64,000 bases of DNA from NCBI GenBank assembly GCA_025765615.1, contig JAIVFJ010000001.1, positions 806,001 through 870,000 on the forward strand, written 5' to 3'. Each line of letters starts with the position of its first letter. Within the stretch, counting starts at the first letter, position 1. The position numbers were made by a program, and so were the translations under genes. The notes below the pieces were generated by a model, which was not told the origin of the DNA, ran no database searches, and worked only from the letters and a program-made list of their open reading frames with translations. Below are positions 31,411 through 41,800 of this stretch, one piece after another. The stretch comes from Zopfochytrium polystomum. Its lineage: Eukaryota; Chytridiomycota; Chytridiomycetes; Chytridiales; Chytridiaceae.

Positions 31411-31525
31411 ATCTCCTGTGTCGGTCGGCCCAGGGTGCTTTTCAAAGCTTTGTTCCACTCAGTCTGAGATCTTGGTCAAAAACCAAACAAAAAAATGAAA
31501 AAAGCCAATCTTTTTTTCGCTCAGT
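31411..31525 (+). repeat. DIRS left inverted terminal repeat
   Basis: Begins ATCTCCTGTGTCGGTCGGCC and ends in TTTTTTTCGCTCAGT. It matches the reverse complement of 36444-36558 with only a few small differences. Confidence 0.85.
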
Positions 31526-31864
31526 CTTCGCTCTCGCACTGCTGCGCCGACTCGGCTGGTGGGTGCTTGGCACCTTCAGCGCCATTGCGGCCTCACGGCT
31601 GCTTTCAGGGTGTCCGAGGTTCCCTCGTTCTGATGGTTTCCCTTGCTCCCCTCACAGAGGAAGGATAGGTTACAGTCATCCTTCGCCGTCGTCCCCCACA
31701 ACAGCGGCCCGACTTGCTTTGCAGTCTCTCTGTGCTGTGTCTAGCCTACGATGGACGTGGGTACACTCATCCCTCGCTTGCATGACTGAAGACTGACTCT
31801 CCAATAGGATTGTCGTCCACCGTACCTTCGAACACAGAGGGCCATCAAGCGCGCCTGGCTCGAA

Positions 31865-32840
31865 GTGCCGATCCAGCCCCTCCGCGACCCCCCAGGTGCG
31901 CGAGAGGGTTTGTTCGCGGATCACAGTCGCCTCGCAGGCGGGGCCAGCCAAGCAGCGCCCTGCCATGCGAACCAAGCAGCAGCCGCCGTTGCAGCAGCTG
32001 ACAGGGAGGACGCCGAATGGTACGACGCTCCTCCCGGGGACGAGGCCGACCCTATGGAAGATGAAGAGGTGGACATTCGCTACATCTGCGAGTCTGACGA
32101 CGTTGCAGACCTCTTCACCGAGGGAATCTTCGATTTGCACTTCGCCACCCATGACCTGGAGCGCCTGCGCAAGGCCTTTCCCAGGTGGGAACGGGTTCAC
32201 GCAGTGAAAGCCCCCTCCCTCAAACCAGAACACGCCACGATGCTCAAGGTGGATCGGACGGAGAAGGTCACAAAGAGGCTGCCGCCTGGGGGGAGTCGGT
32301 CAAGTCCATCTACCAGCTCTTCCATCGGGCCCTCATTGTCGACAGGCTAGCCGCTGACAGCCTCGTGGCGGTGACAGCTTCGCCGCTGCCCCTGCCGAGG
32401 CGGCCTGAGAGTCCCTCCCTGCGTTGGTGGCGCGCGTCCAAGCAGCGGCGAGAGTGGCAGAGCACGCTGCTTTGCTGGCCCAAGCTGATCTGGCTATGGC
32501 AGTCAAGGCCCAGCGCTTGCACATTCTTCGCAACAGCCCACTCAAGGCGTTCGCAGAGGAAATACTGTAGGCTCACCCGGTGGGGAATGACGCTCATCCC
32601 CCGCTCATCGCCCCAGGCATCAACCTGGCTGACTGGGTCAATAAGGACTACCGTCATATTTACGAAGCCAAGCACGGCGGGAAGTTTTTTCCAGCTGGCA
32701 CCCGCGGTCGAGGTCGTGGTCGCGGGGGCAGATTGTCAGGCCAGTCTTCCAGGCGCGGGGGCGGTGGCGGCGCAGGCCGCGGCGGCACGTCGCACGGCAA
32801 AGCTCGCAGCAGCCCTCCAGCTGGGAGCAAAGCGAAGTGA
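31865..32840 (+). pseudogene. DIRS gag-like region, frame-broken
   Basis: Three frames carry the remnant. First is an acidic stretch with DADLFTEGIFDLHFATHDLE-like sequence, then an Ala-rich helical segment (QAAAARVAEHAALLAQADLA-type),  then APGINLADWVNKDYRHIYEA followed by an Arg/Gly-rich basic tail (GTRGRGRGRGGRLSG). A basic RG-rich C-terminus fits a nucleic-acid-binding gag protein. Frameshifts lie near 32330 and 32570. Confidence 0.5.
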
Positions 32841-33239
32841 CCCCTCAGAGCACTCCCCAGCCGCCCCAAACGGAGCGGGCTGCCGGGGCCGTTTCCAATC
32901 CGTTCCCGTCCGGGCCGGGGCCTCCTCTTCGGAGACCGCCAGCACCCCCCTCCCCGGTCGACCTCAAGGACGGGGAACTTCCCCTGCCTTCTGGTTTTTC
33001 GGAAGTGTTCCTGACCGACGGGGATCAGTCCCATCTCAAGTCATGGACCGAAAACTGGCGCGAGCTCTCCACATGCCCACACCGTCTGCGGGGTCTCTTT
33101 CTCCGACGAGACCCTTGCGAAACACTCTTCCCCAGCGCGAAGTCGTCAGCATGGCTCTCCGGTCGCCTACTGACGATAGCGGGGTTGGATCCACCCCTGC
33201 GTCCTGTGCTCCTAGCCCTCCTATTCCCGATACCGTTGG

Positions 33240-34620
33240 CAGAAGTCCCCGTGGGGGGTCGACTCTGTCATTTTTGGGAGATGTGGCGCAACCTGGGAGC
33301 ACAGCCAGAGTTGGTGGAGACGGCTCGGCTCGGCGCATATCTCCGTTGGCGTCAAGGGGGACGAGTCCCTCCAGCCCGGCCCCTCTGCAAGAACCCGTCC
33401 GAACTGGACCAACTCCACCTCCTGGCCAAGATGGAGGAGATGGTCCAGAAGGGCGGCACCTGCGACTTCAGGTTGGGCTCCTGCACCAGATCAGTCTGGC
33501 CATCCTGAACTACATGGACGACCTGGCCACCTGCGGTACAACGTTGGCCGAAGCCTCCTGGGCTCTGCTCCTCACAATCCTTCTTCTGCAGGCCGTAGGG
33601 TTCCTCATCAAGTGGGAGAAGTTGGAGCTGCCTGAAACAGTTTGCCAGTTTATTGAACTACAGTGGGATCTGCATTGAGGCCTTGTCTCCCTCCCAGAGA
33701 AACGCCTAGCAGCACTGCGGGCGTGCTTGCTACTGGCTGCATGCTCCGACCGCCTCCCGCTGAAGAAGGTTGCAGCGATTCTAGGGACGATACAGTCGGC
33801 CTCCCTGGCGCTCCCTGCGGCGGTGATTTTCGCTCGCTCTCTCCAACGCGACCAGAATCAGGTTGTCAAGCAGAAGGTGCCCCCCCTCCTGTGACAGGAG
33901 TGCGGAAAGCGTGGGCACGCCTCTGGGTCAAAATCTCTCCCAGCAGTCAAGCGGCCGTGTGGAAGCTGCTGAGCATGCTTCAGGACTGGAATGGACGGTC
34001 CTTTCTTCCACGGGCCCTGACTCTCATCTTGACGGCTGACACGACGCCCTCTCATGGGTGGGGGCGTCATGTGCTCCTACCTGGATCACTGAGTCCCCTA
34101 CGGCTGGGAGAGCCGTGGTCTCCAGTGCTGCTGCATCGATTTTTTCCAGAAATTCCGGCTGCCACGATTGCTTTGGCAATTTCGGGCCAACGTCTTGGGC
34201 GTCTGATTTCGAACAATGTCCTCGAAGCCCTAGCGCATGTACGTCTTGCACAGCTGCTCCGCTGTCGCAGTCTCCTGCCCCCCCAGGGTCACTTCCTTCA
34301 CCGGTCGGACAACACCCCCACATTGTTCTACATAAACTGAGGCGGGGGCGCTCGAGCAGATCGCCTCTCGCAGACTGTGGAGATCTTCCTTCGAGATCAC
34401 CTGTCAGTGGGTTCTTCCTGCGAGGCAGAACACATTCCAGGGGACCTGAACATACTGGCCGACGCGGACTCTCGCCAACCAGCCGACCCAGCGGGATGGA
34501 CTCTGTCCTCCTTGCTGTTTCGCCAGTTCGACCGGCTGTGGGGCCTGCATTCAATCGACCTCTTTGCGTCTGGACTCAACTCCTGGTGCACCTGATACTG
34601 CTCCCGGAATCGCCTGGATC
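33240..34620 (+). pseudogene. DIRS reverse transcriptase and RNase H, deleted and frame-broken
   Basis: The RT start (GGRLCHFWEMWRNLGAQPEL) is followed within about 80 residues by LDQLHLLAKMEEMVQKG, then almost at once by the catalytic YMDDLATCGTTLAEA and VGFLIKWEKLELPE. Most of the fingers/palm between them is missing. The frame breaks at the TGA at 33676-33678. RNase H follows in another frame (HGWG, LEALAHVRLAQLL, RSDNTPTLFYIN), then HIPGDLNILADADSRQ, WTLSSLLFRQFD and LHSIDLFASGLNS, a pattern typical of DIRS-type polyproteins. It is inactive by deletion as well as by stops. Confidence 0.7.
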
Positions 34621-35304
34621 CCCTGGCAGTCGCTCACGACGCTTTTGCAGTGACCTGGGCGGACCAGAACGCCTGGATTCACCCACCATGGGTTCTTCTG
34701 ACTCGTGTCTTGGCCACCATTCGCAGGACTGGAGCAGAAGCGACAGTTATGACCACCTTCTGGTTATCCCAGGCCTGGTTTCCGTTATTGCTAGAGATGG
34801 CAGTCACCCCCCCCCGTTCAAGCTGCCTCCTGGGTCACACTTGTGGGAGGAGACCGGCCAGCCAGCGAGGCCTCACCCAATTGGGCCAGCAGTCATCTGG
34901 CGGCTCAGTGGGAGATTGCAGGACTCGGCCGCCTTTCGCATGCAGCTGTCGAGCTCCTCTCCGCCTCCAATGCCCCGACTACCGTCCGGGCCCATGACAG
35001 TCGATGGTGAAGATTCGTGGATTGGTGCCAATCACGGGGTCTGGATCCCCTGGCAGCCTCTCTCCTGGAAGTCCTCGAGTACCTAGCCATCCTCTTCGTT
35101 CAGCTCGATGGCGAGGTGTCCGGTATTGCAGCGCACAGGGCGACATTGGTGGCAGTTTTTGGTTCGCGCTTCTCTATCGCATGGGGCCTAGCTTAAGGCG
35201 CTACTACGCGGCATGCACCAGGCTGCCCAAGCCCACGGCAGGCGTTCCAATCCTCAAAGCCAGCGTTCGATATCGAGATTCTGTGGAATCACCTTGAAAG
35301 CGCC

Positions 35305-36066
35305 ATGGCAGATAACGCAGCTCTGCCCACCTGCGCCCTGCAGGCGAAGTTCTGTTGCCTGCTGATGATGATGGACCAGCAACAACTGGCCGACATCGGC
35401 CACATCCCCGACACTACCCTTGTCGTAGACGCAAAGGCCGTCCGCTATCAAATGTTTCGCCTAAAGACTTGGTCCCCTGGTGACCCCGACCTGACCACGG
35501 AGCGGTCGCTTCCCCGGGACCCCTCGCCTGCCTTGGACGTTGGCGCCGTCGCCCTTGAGATCAGGGCGTGTCAAGCCCTGTGGCGCTGTCCCAGAGACGA
35601 CGCGTGTGGGAAGCCGCAATTTGGTTTTCTCCTACGTGCCTCTGGCTCTCACGTGGACTTCATCGATTCCGGCAGGGGGAGTCTTCGCCATGCGGTTCAG
35701 GACGTGATGACAGCAGCAGGCATCCCGCACGTGTCCTCACGCAGCTTTAGTCCTCATGACATCATCGACGCAGCAGCCTCCATGATGCTGGCGCTTGGTT
35801 TGGGCGAGGACTCAGTTTGCGACGACTGGTGGCGTTCTGAAGCAACGCTCCAGCAACATTATGACCGGCACAACCAAGATTTTTGGCGTCTCAGGGACCA
35901 TATTCCGGCGGCCTTTTTGTCCTGCAATTGCCTCGGCCCGTCCACCCCCTCAGGCACCGAGAGCGGTGGCAGCTCGAGTTCCGTTCGAGGGTCATCTCGC
36001 CGCGCTTCCCCACGAGGGCGGGCAGTGGCGGTCCCGGCTGCCCAGCGGTCTGCTCGGACGAAGTAG
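35305..36066 (+). pseudogene. DIRS tyrosine recombinase (degenerate)
   Basis: An open frame of 253 residues spans the recombinase region. The C-terminal catalytic part is recognisable (SPHDIIDAAASMMLALGLGE, then WWRSEATLQQHYDRH, in which the Tyr after QQH sits where the nucleophile is expected). The Arg of the HxxR box is replaced (HDII), so activity is unlikely. The frame ends exactly where the internal complementary region begins, as expected for the element class. Confidence 0.55.
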
Positions 36067-36158
36067 CACCCTGGGCCGACCGACACAGGAGATTGTCTCA
36101 GCGTAGCGATTCATGCAGCTTAAGCCGCGATCTCCGAGGAGGGAGGCCCAGGGTGCTT
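36065..36158 (+). repeat. DIRS internal complementary region
   Basis: AGCACCCTGGGCCGACCGAC repeats the right-terminal sequence. GTCTCAGCGTAGCGATTCAT and the bases up to GATCTCC are the reverse complement of the extreme right end (36552-36592). Confidence 0.85.
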
Positions 36159-36443
36159 TCCCAACCCACGGCCTCCCGCACCCTGGGCTCTCCCCCTCCT
36201 TCTCCTCTTCACGGTCAGGTTTCTTTTCCCTTGGGCAGCCTTAACCGACTTCTCCCCTTATCCTCACTAGTCATTGCGGCTGGCATCGTCCGGCGCACAT
36301 ATACTCTTACTCCTAGTCTTATGGTGCTGGTTTTTCCTGGGCGGTCTTTTTTCCCCACAGGGGTTTTTTTGTCCGGGTTTTTTTCCCAGTCGCCTGGTGC
36401 TCACGCATCTCCCAGCCTCTCTCTTCGCTCTCTCGTCGCTCCA

Positions 36444-36558
36444 ACTGAGCGAAAAAAGATTGGCTTTTTCATTTTTTTGTTTGGTTTTTGACCAAGACGC
36501 TCAGACTGAGTGGAACAAAGCTTTGAAAAGCACCCTGGGCCGACCGACACAGGAGATC
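36444..36558 (+). repeat. DIRS right inverted terminal repeat
   Basis: ACTGAGCGAAAAAAGATTGG through CCGACACAGGAGAT, the inverse of the left repeat. A further 34 bases (to 36592) extend beyond it and are matched by the internal complementary region. Confidence 0.85.
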
Positions 36559-36727
36559 GCGGCTTAAGCTGCATGAATCGCTACGCTGAGACAAAAAGGT
36601 GCAGAGAAAACAAAAGGTCCAAAGTCGAAAAGTCAACACCCATTGACGTTGAATTGCCCTTCCTGTTGGCGTTTTTTTGTTGGTGACAAATCAGTTTGTG
36701 GCTTAGCCGCAGTCATATTGGTATGCA

Positions 36728-37702
36728 ATGCCTTCAAATCCACTCCGATGGATCAGGCAAAAGCTTGGCCGCAGCAGCAGTCGACCCGGCGCTGGCGCCG
36801 GCGCCGCCATCAAGCTGGTCGTAGTCGGGGACGGCGGATGCGGCAAGAGGAGTCTCCTCACGCGGTTAATCCGGGGTGTTTTCCCAGAGAGTGTGAGGAG
36901 ATTTGATCTTTGGGCTGAACGGTCCAAGAAGCGATCCACGCTTACTTTGACGCTATCTCTTGCGCCGCTCCCAACTTCCTATGCCGACAGTATCATGTGC
37001 CGAAAGTTTTTGACGTACGTGTGCTGATTGCGGCCATTTTCTTTTCCAACAAATTCCCGGAATAACACCAAGCCAAAACCCGCCCCCACTATGCAAGTCA
37101 TACCGCGTCAATCTCCACAGTGCTGACGCCTCGGTCGCGCTTGAGATCTGGGTGATCAGATTCCAAGCTGACTTTGAATGGCTGCGACCAATCGTCTCGC
37201 CGCACGTCGCACTGGTCTGCTATGCAATCGACTCATCGGACTCCTTCGACAACGTTGTGGAGAAGGTTGCTCTCAATACGTTTTGAAGCGCGATTAGTGG
37301 TTTTATGACCAAGGCTTGTTCCATTCCGCTGCTCCGCACAACAAAAAACTACAAGTGGATGCCATTGCTTCGCCACTACAACCTACACACGCCCGTCATC
37401 CTTGTTGGTTGTAGAAAGGATTATCGCCACGAAGACGACGGCAGCGGGATCGTGCGCCAGCAACAATGGCCCGGCCTGATGATGGTCGACGCGGCTCAGG
37501 TACAATTCCTTTGTCTTTCTCCACACTGCCGACTGATATGTCCCAACGCCGAAAATTCAAAACGCTGGAAAACAAGGCCCTGGAGTATTCCGCACAGATT
37601 GGTGCAACCGCATATATTGAGTGCAGCGCTTGGACGGGAGAGGGCGTGAACGAACTGTTGAGCGCCGTGGCCCGTGTCGCTGCTGGACTGGATGGCCATT
37701 GA
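36728..37702 (+). CDS. Atypical Rho-like small GTPase, copy B
   Basis: Five exons, all with phase 0 boundaries, give 208 residues: 36728-36892, 36991-37014, 37098-37265, 37356-37499 and 37577-37702. All introns are GT-AG. The exon plan matches copy A exactly, including a 24-base second exon. Motifs: KLVVVGDGGCGKRSLL, FPESYHVPKVFD, SPHVALVCYAIDSSDSFDNV, TPVILVGCRKDYR, and IGATAYIECSAWTGEG. As in copy A, Arg replaces Thr after GK. The G3 DTAGQE is absent (VIRFQADFEWL in its place), NKxD is CRKD, and there is no CAAX box (it ends AGLDGH). Relative to copy A the Pro/Gly N-terminal insert differs (GRSSSRPGAGAGAA). Its intact splice sites and frames argue for selection. It begins 136 bases right of the DIRS element. 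Confidence 0.82.
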
Positions 37703-38050
37703 GTCTTTCTATGCTGCTGGGAAAGTTGGCCTGCCAATCAAAATTCGGGGACAGGGCCAGATTCGGCTTGTGCAATGATGGGTGAAAGGTGCCGTTTCGA
37801 TGGTTAAGATTGTAAGCTACGCCGTGAGCCTTGTACTAGACCGAGACGCAACATGAAAGGGACGATGGGGTTCGGTACTTTGGAGCTGAAGTAACCAATA
37901 CAAGATAGGGACATAGTTGCCCACACAAGATTCTGCGATTGCTTCTTGAGTGGGGCCTGGGTAGACAGCAGGTACGATGGTGAGAGGACAGCTTTGCATC
38001 ATGCGTGCGATTGGGGATTGATTGACACGGTTCGAGAGCTCTGGAGGTGA
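37703..38050. other. 3' flank of Rho-like copy B
   Basis: Contains a segment (37846-37925) duplicated in inverse at about 22275-22360 beside relic C. No gene recognised. Confidence 0.45.
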
Positions 38051-38338
38051 GGGGGCGGAAGTGGCTGTGGGAAGGCAGCAGCAGCGCGGGGCAACACGGG
38101 CGGTGGCGGCGCTGGAGGAGCGGCCAAGGCGACCTCTGCACGAAATGGCGGTGGCGGCGGCGGTGGTAGCGGCGGTGGCGGGAAGCAGCAAGCGGCGCCA
38201 AAGCAGCAGGCGGCTGCGCAGAAACAGCAGCCTGCCGCGCCGAAGCAGCGACAAGCGGCTGTAAAGCCCGCTGCGGCAGCAAGCAAGCCGGCGAGTGGCG
38301 GAGGTGGTGGAGGGGCCAAGTACAAGCTACAAGCCTAA
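38051..38338 (+). CDS. Gly-rich / Ala-Lys-Gln-rich C-terminal fragment, uncertain
   Basis: An open frame of 95 codons after TGA at 38048 reads as low-complexity protein: NTGGGGAGGAAKAT, GGGGGGGSGGGGKQQAAPKQ, then AQKQQPAAPKQRQAAVKPAA and ends GGAKYKLQA. There is no start codon, and an upstream exon was not found with confidence. The composition resembles the Gly/Pro/Gln/Lys stem of the repeat protein at 10461-13734. Could be the last exon of an unmodelled gene, or a fortuitous frame in a GGC repeat. Confidence 0.25.
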   Translation, partial: GGGSGCGKAAAARGNTGGGGAGGAAKATSARNGGGGGGGSGGGGKQQAAPKQQAAAQKQQPAAPKQRQAAVKPAAAASKPASGGGGGGAKYKLQA

Positions 38339-38679
38339 AAGCAAGGAGAACTGAAGTGCTTGAAGTAGATGTTACTCAAGATGTAACTGCGAGCTTTGAG
38401 TGATTTGGGCTATTAAAGGGGTGAGGACAAGGCCCTGGGGACGATCGAGACGTCAGTCGAACGGAAACAAGGTGCAGCTAGTGGACCTGCCAGAAGCACA
38501 ACCCTTCACAGCGATGGAATCAAGCCGGGGGCGGTAGTGTTGCGGAACTGCCAGGGTCTGTTAATGGGGAATCTCGTGTGTGTTGGGATCAAAATGACTT
38601 CTACCCAAAGTTTTTGCTGCCTCAAAATCTGAAGGTTGTAAAAGAATGCGCAATTAGTCCTCTGGGAAAATCACACGCC

Positions 38680-39318
38680 ATGGACTACGCCAAGTCCGTG
38701 GAGGTACTCCAGTAGTGGCTGGACTCTGGGCTGCAGCCGCTGCACGAATAGCGCGATCTTTGTTGCGAGCAAGTTTAGACGGATCTCGATCTTGGAGTGA
38801 TGGAAAGCCAGCGGGCTCGAGTTGAAGTACGCCGAAAGTGCCATCGAAGATGCTGGTTTGAATTACGTGTCCATATCCTGAAGTGGTGGAAGGGCAGCGG
38901 ACTACCACTGAAGTGTGGTGACGCAGCAATATCTTTGGCATCTCTTTGTGGACATACTGATGATTTGCAGTGGTGGAAGGCTGGAGTTCAAATACGACGC
39001 ACGAGCAATGTTCAGTGTCTCCTCGTTCAGCAAGATCCTTGTACTCCAGTGGTGGAAGGACAGCGGATACGAGCTAAAGTACGATCCAGCCTCCTGCATC
39101 GACTCCGTCATCTACAGGGGTCGCGTCGACTGCTTGCAGTGGTGGAAAGACAGTCGCCTCGAGTGGGCGGCAGATGCCGAAGGTCGCCTTGCCGGAACCT
39201 GCATTCACGTAACGGACGAAGCGTCGGTGCTATTATTACTGAAATACACACACATTCAATCATGCTGCGCTTCGAATACACGCTTGAAAACCAACAGGCC
39301 GCCGATTTACTTTTAGCC
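38680..39318 (+). pseudogene. Decayed WWK-repeat gene
   Basis: Remnants of at least five WWK units are readable: YAKSVEVLQ*WLDSGLQPL, ILE*WKASGLELKYAES, VHILKWWKGSGLPLKCGDAA, LVLQWWKDSGYELKYDPA and CLQWWKDSRLEWAADAE. Stars are stops where Trp is expected: TAGTGG near 38718 and TGATGG near 38798 replace TGGTGG. Frame changes occur near 38865 and 38980. Its paralogue at 24118-24891 is intact. Both neighbour a Rho-like gene on one side and a U2 gene on the other. Confidence 0.7.
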
Positions 39319-40179
39319 GGTGGGTTGGGAAAGGACTCGAGGCAAAATATACGGACCTGCTGTATCCTTCCGCGGTGGCTGTTCTCAAAGTAGCAGAGGA
39401 GCGTTGGGTCGAACGAGGGAGGTTGTAAGAAGAGGAAGAACGAAACGAGACGGAAGACGCCACACCTGATCACGAAAACCCGGAAGTAAGGTAGGAGACT
39501 TGGTAGTTACCATAAAATCTGGCCGACGGCCGTGAATGACTGTTCAAGCGGATCAGAGCGTTGGATGTCACTGGCGGGCATGCTTTGAGCTCTCTGATGC
39601 TGTTCCAAGGGCGAGGGGTTGAACGCGTCGACGATGGCGGACGTCCTTCTCTCTTTCAATATTGTTCCTTTCTTTGCTGTTGATGGTTGCTCTACAGACG
39701 GCAACGCGTTTGTTTCGCGACGGGAGGCGGACACTGTGTAAGGCCGCAGACAGATACGCAGGCATACCGGCAGACAGACATAACCACTCAAAGAATCTTG
39801 AGGGTGGAAATCGTTGAACCAATTGACGTCGGAAAACCAAGTCCTTTTTTCTTGGAACGGGAAGTTTGATTGCAAACGGCGCGCATCTGAGGCGCCCGTT
39901 GAACAGTTGCACACGTACGGGACGCCTGTACCGGAGGAAGGTACTGTGAGGAAGCACGGGGAGTGGAGCAGTAGTCCACTCGTCTCCAGTTTGGACGGAG
40001 GCCTCTCGGGACTCTAATAAGCTGGGAGAGTAGCCAAGGCAATAGCCAGGAGATCTCCAAAAAGGATGGAAACGCGTCAAAAGAGGGAAACGTTGGTGTC
40101 TGATTTTGATTGTTCTTAGAAGCACTTTGTCGATCAGAATTGTCCGACCGCAGTCCGCAGCCGGTAAACCCCCGAACCG
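39319..40179. other. Intergenic, nothing recognised
   Basis: Overlapping frames on the minus strand (39507-40125) match no family. The right edge carries the U2 copy 3 promoter. Confidence 0.4.
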
Positions 40180-40188
40180 TATAAATAC
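40180..40188 (+). promoter_or_regulatory. TATA-like element of U2 snRNA copy 3
   Basis: TATAAATAC, 39 bases before the U2 start, followed by CGCCGCCTCCCC as in copy 1. Confidence 0.75.
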
Positions 40189-40218
40189 CGCCGCCTCCCC
40201 CTACTGTTGCTCTTTACA

Positions 40219-40412
40219 ATCCTCTCTGGCCTATTGGCTAAGATCAAGTGTAGTATCTGTTCTTTAAAGTGTGATAACTTTAACCGCCGGCATCGCCGGC
40301 GTATCTATTATCACAATTATTTTTGAAACCCCGCTCGATCGCCGTCGGCAGCTTGCTGTCGCGGCCCGGGCACTAGTCTCGCCGGCCTCACACTACCGCT
40401 GGCTGAGGCCTA
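40219..40412 (+). ncRNA. U2 spliceosomal snRNA, copy 3
   Basis: Nearly identical to copy 1 over all 194 bases. The branch-pairing GTAGTA, the GC-rich stem loop, the Sm site and the terminal stem loop are all kept. Differences are a handful of substitutions in the 3' stem loop III region (CTCGATCGCCGTCGGC in place of CCGGTCGTCGTTGGC). Likely functional. Confidence 0.93.
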
Positions 40413-40719
40413 AATCCTTTCTTACTGAAAATGATGAAAATGAACTGAGTGGCTGAGACGATAATACTCGCCACATAATTTTCGAAGTGTCTCATTCGAA
40501 TTCAGTCTTGCTACATCGTCAACACGGACGGAAGCAGAACCGGCTTCGACGAGCCGAGGGAGGCGGTGGCAGGAAGGGTTGGCGTGATACGAACGGGTCC
40601 CATCTTCCACCTTCGCATGAGCGATTCGTTTCAATGACGGGCGATGCACATCTAATTGACACCAATGATCAGATTGCTTATTTCGCCTCTTTTTCATCTG
40701 GACTAATAAATCGTGAATT

Positions 40720-40844
40720 GAAGGTTTCAAAAATTCCCTCCCGACCGTTGGTCGTGAGGAGCCAGTTTGGAGTTAGTTTTCAACTAGCAATAAGCTGAAC
40801 TCGGTATGGACCTCATCGTTGCAGCTGCACTCGCTGTGCAAGAT
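40720..40844 (-). ncRNA. U4 spliceosomal snRNA, copy 3 (full length)
   Basis: The minus strand carries the complete set: ATCTTGCACAGCGAGTGCAG, CAACGATGAGGTCCATACCG, AGCTTATTGCTAGTTGAAAA (stem I pairing with U6), CCAAACTGGCTCCTCACGAC, and the Sm site AATTTTTGA. This matches the U4 order seen across eukaryotes, and it is the only copy here without deletion or interruption. U4 chaperones U6 until spliceosome activation. It is convergent with U2 copy 3, 308 bases away. Confidence 0.85.
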
Positions 40845-40870
40845 GCTTTATTCTCACGGACGGCCTTTGG

Positions 40871-40878
40871 TATTTATA
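40871..40878 (-). promoter_or_regulatory. TATA-like element of U4 copy 3
   Basis: TATAAATA on the minus strand, about 34 bases before U4. Just upstream is GTGTGGGGAGCA, also present before U4 copy 2 and, with one change, before copy 1. Confidence 0.65.
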
Positions 40879-41800
40879 CCCTCCTGCTCCCCACACCCCC
40901 CAGCCTCCGCAGTCCGCAGTCTCAGCCACAAAATCGTTCTTTGGTTCATTTTGGGAGTGGTGAAATATGCACAGGATCTCGATCTCTCCTCCCGGCCGCT
41001 TTCAGTCCGCCCAACAATGTGCACTGGGAGGACCAAAAGCTTGTGGGGTTCCATTCTTTGCCCACGCTTCATACCTCCGCACTACGATGGCTGTGGCCGT
41101 CTGCCCCTGGGTATCATTTCAACCGCTTCCAGCGCAAAAACAAAAAGTGCCGTGACACACGCACCTTTCGCAGTGAAAGGATTCCAGCTTCTGCTCTCCT
41201 TCTTGCCATCGATCTCTGCTCCTCTCCTCCCGGGCTTCTTTGTTTCGAATACTTAGAACTTGTACATGGCCCATTTTGAAATGTACAAGTGGATGCGGAA
41301 AGGAGTAAATTCTTAAAATTGTAATCAATAAATCCCTGGAACGGAAAATACCCATTGCTCGAGCATCGTAGGAATGTAAGCAATGTTATTGCGACGACGA
41401 CAGATAAAGTTTTGGCCGTTGGAAGACAAGGATCAATTGATGTGGCACCGCGCAACGTTTCCTTGTTTGTCGTCCTCCGTCCTCTACTCCGAACACTACA
41501 CTTCATTCACTCAGACCCCATCACTTTCTTGTAACTTTCGTGAAAACTCCAAAAATCTAAGCCGGTGAAACTGTGGGCCGTGCTCTTATGCATTCAACCT
41601 CCCGTTTTGAATGTGAGGAGTCGCCAAACGGCAGCCACAACTCTCAATCAAAGCAAGCTTTTGACGCAACAGGAATTTGCACAGCTTTGAGAGACTATGA
41701 GAAATAAGTGAAATCATACGGGTCACTTCCAGCCGACCAAGCACCATAAGAAAACCTTATCTTGACAAGGACTAAAGATGGAAGCCAGAATCATTGAACT
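40879..41800. other. Intergenic, nothing recognised
   Basis: No supported gene between U4 copy 3 and the tRNA-Phe remnant. Short frames only. Confidence 0.4.

Larger units (their letters stand above)
31411..36592 (+). mobile_element. DIRS-like tyrosine-recombinase retrotransposon, structurally complete but inactive
   Basis: Inverted terminal repeats of about 115 bases bound the element, and an internal complementary region at 36065-36158 carries the two ends joined. Its reverse complement reads the right end (GGAGATCGCGGC...CGCTACGCTGAGAC) directly followed by the left end (ATCTCCTGTGTCGGTCGGCC). This fixes both termini and is the hallmark of DIRS elements, which replicate through a circular intermediate and integrate by a tyrosine recombinase without target-site duplication. 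Inside, in order, are gag-like, reverse transcriptase, RNase H and tyrosine recombinase remnants. All are interrupted by frameshifts and stops, so the copy cannot move by itself. The length is 5182 bases. No nested insertion is seen. Confidence 0.85.
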
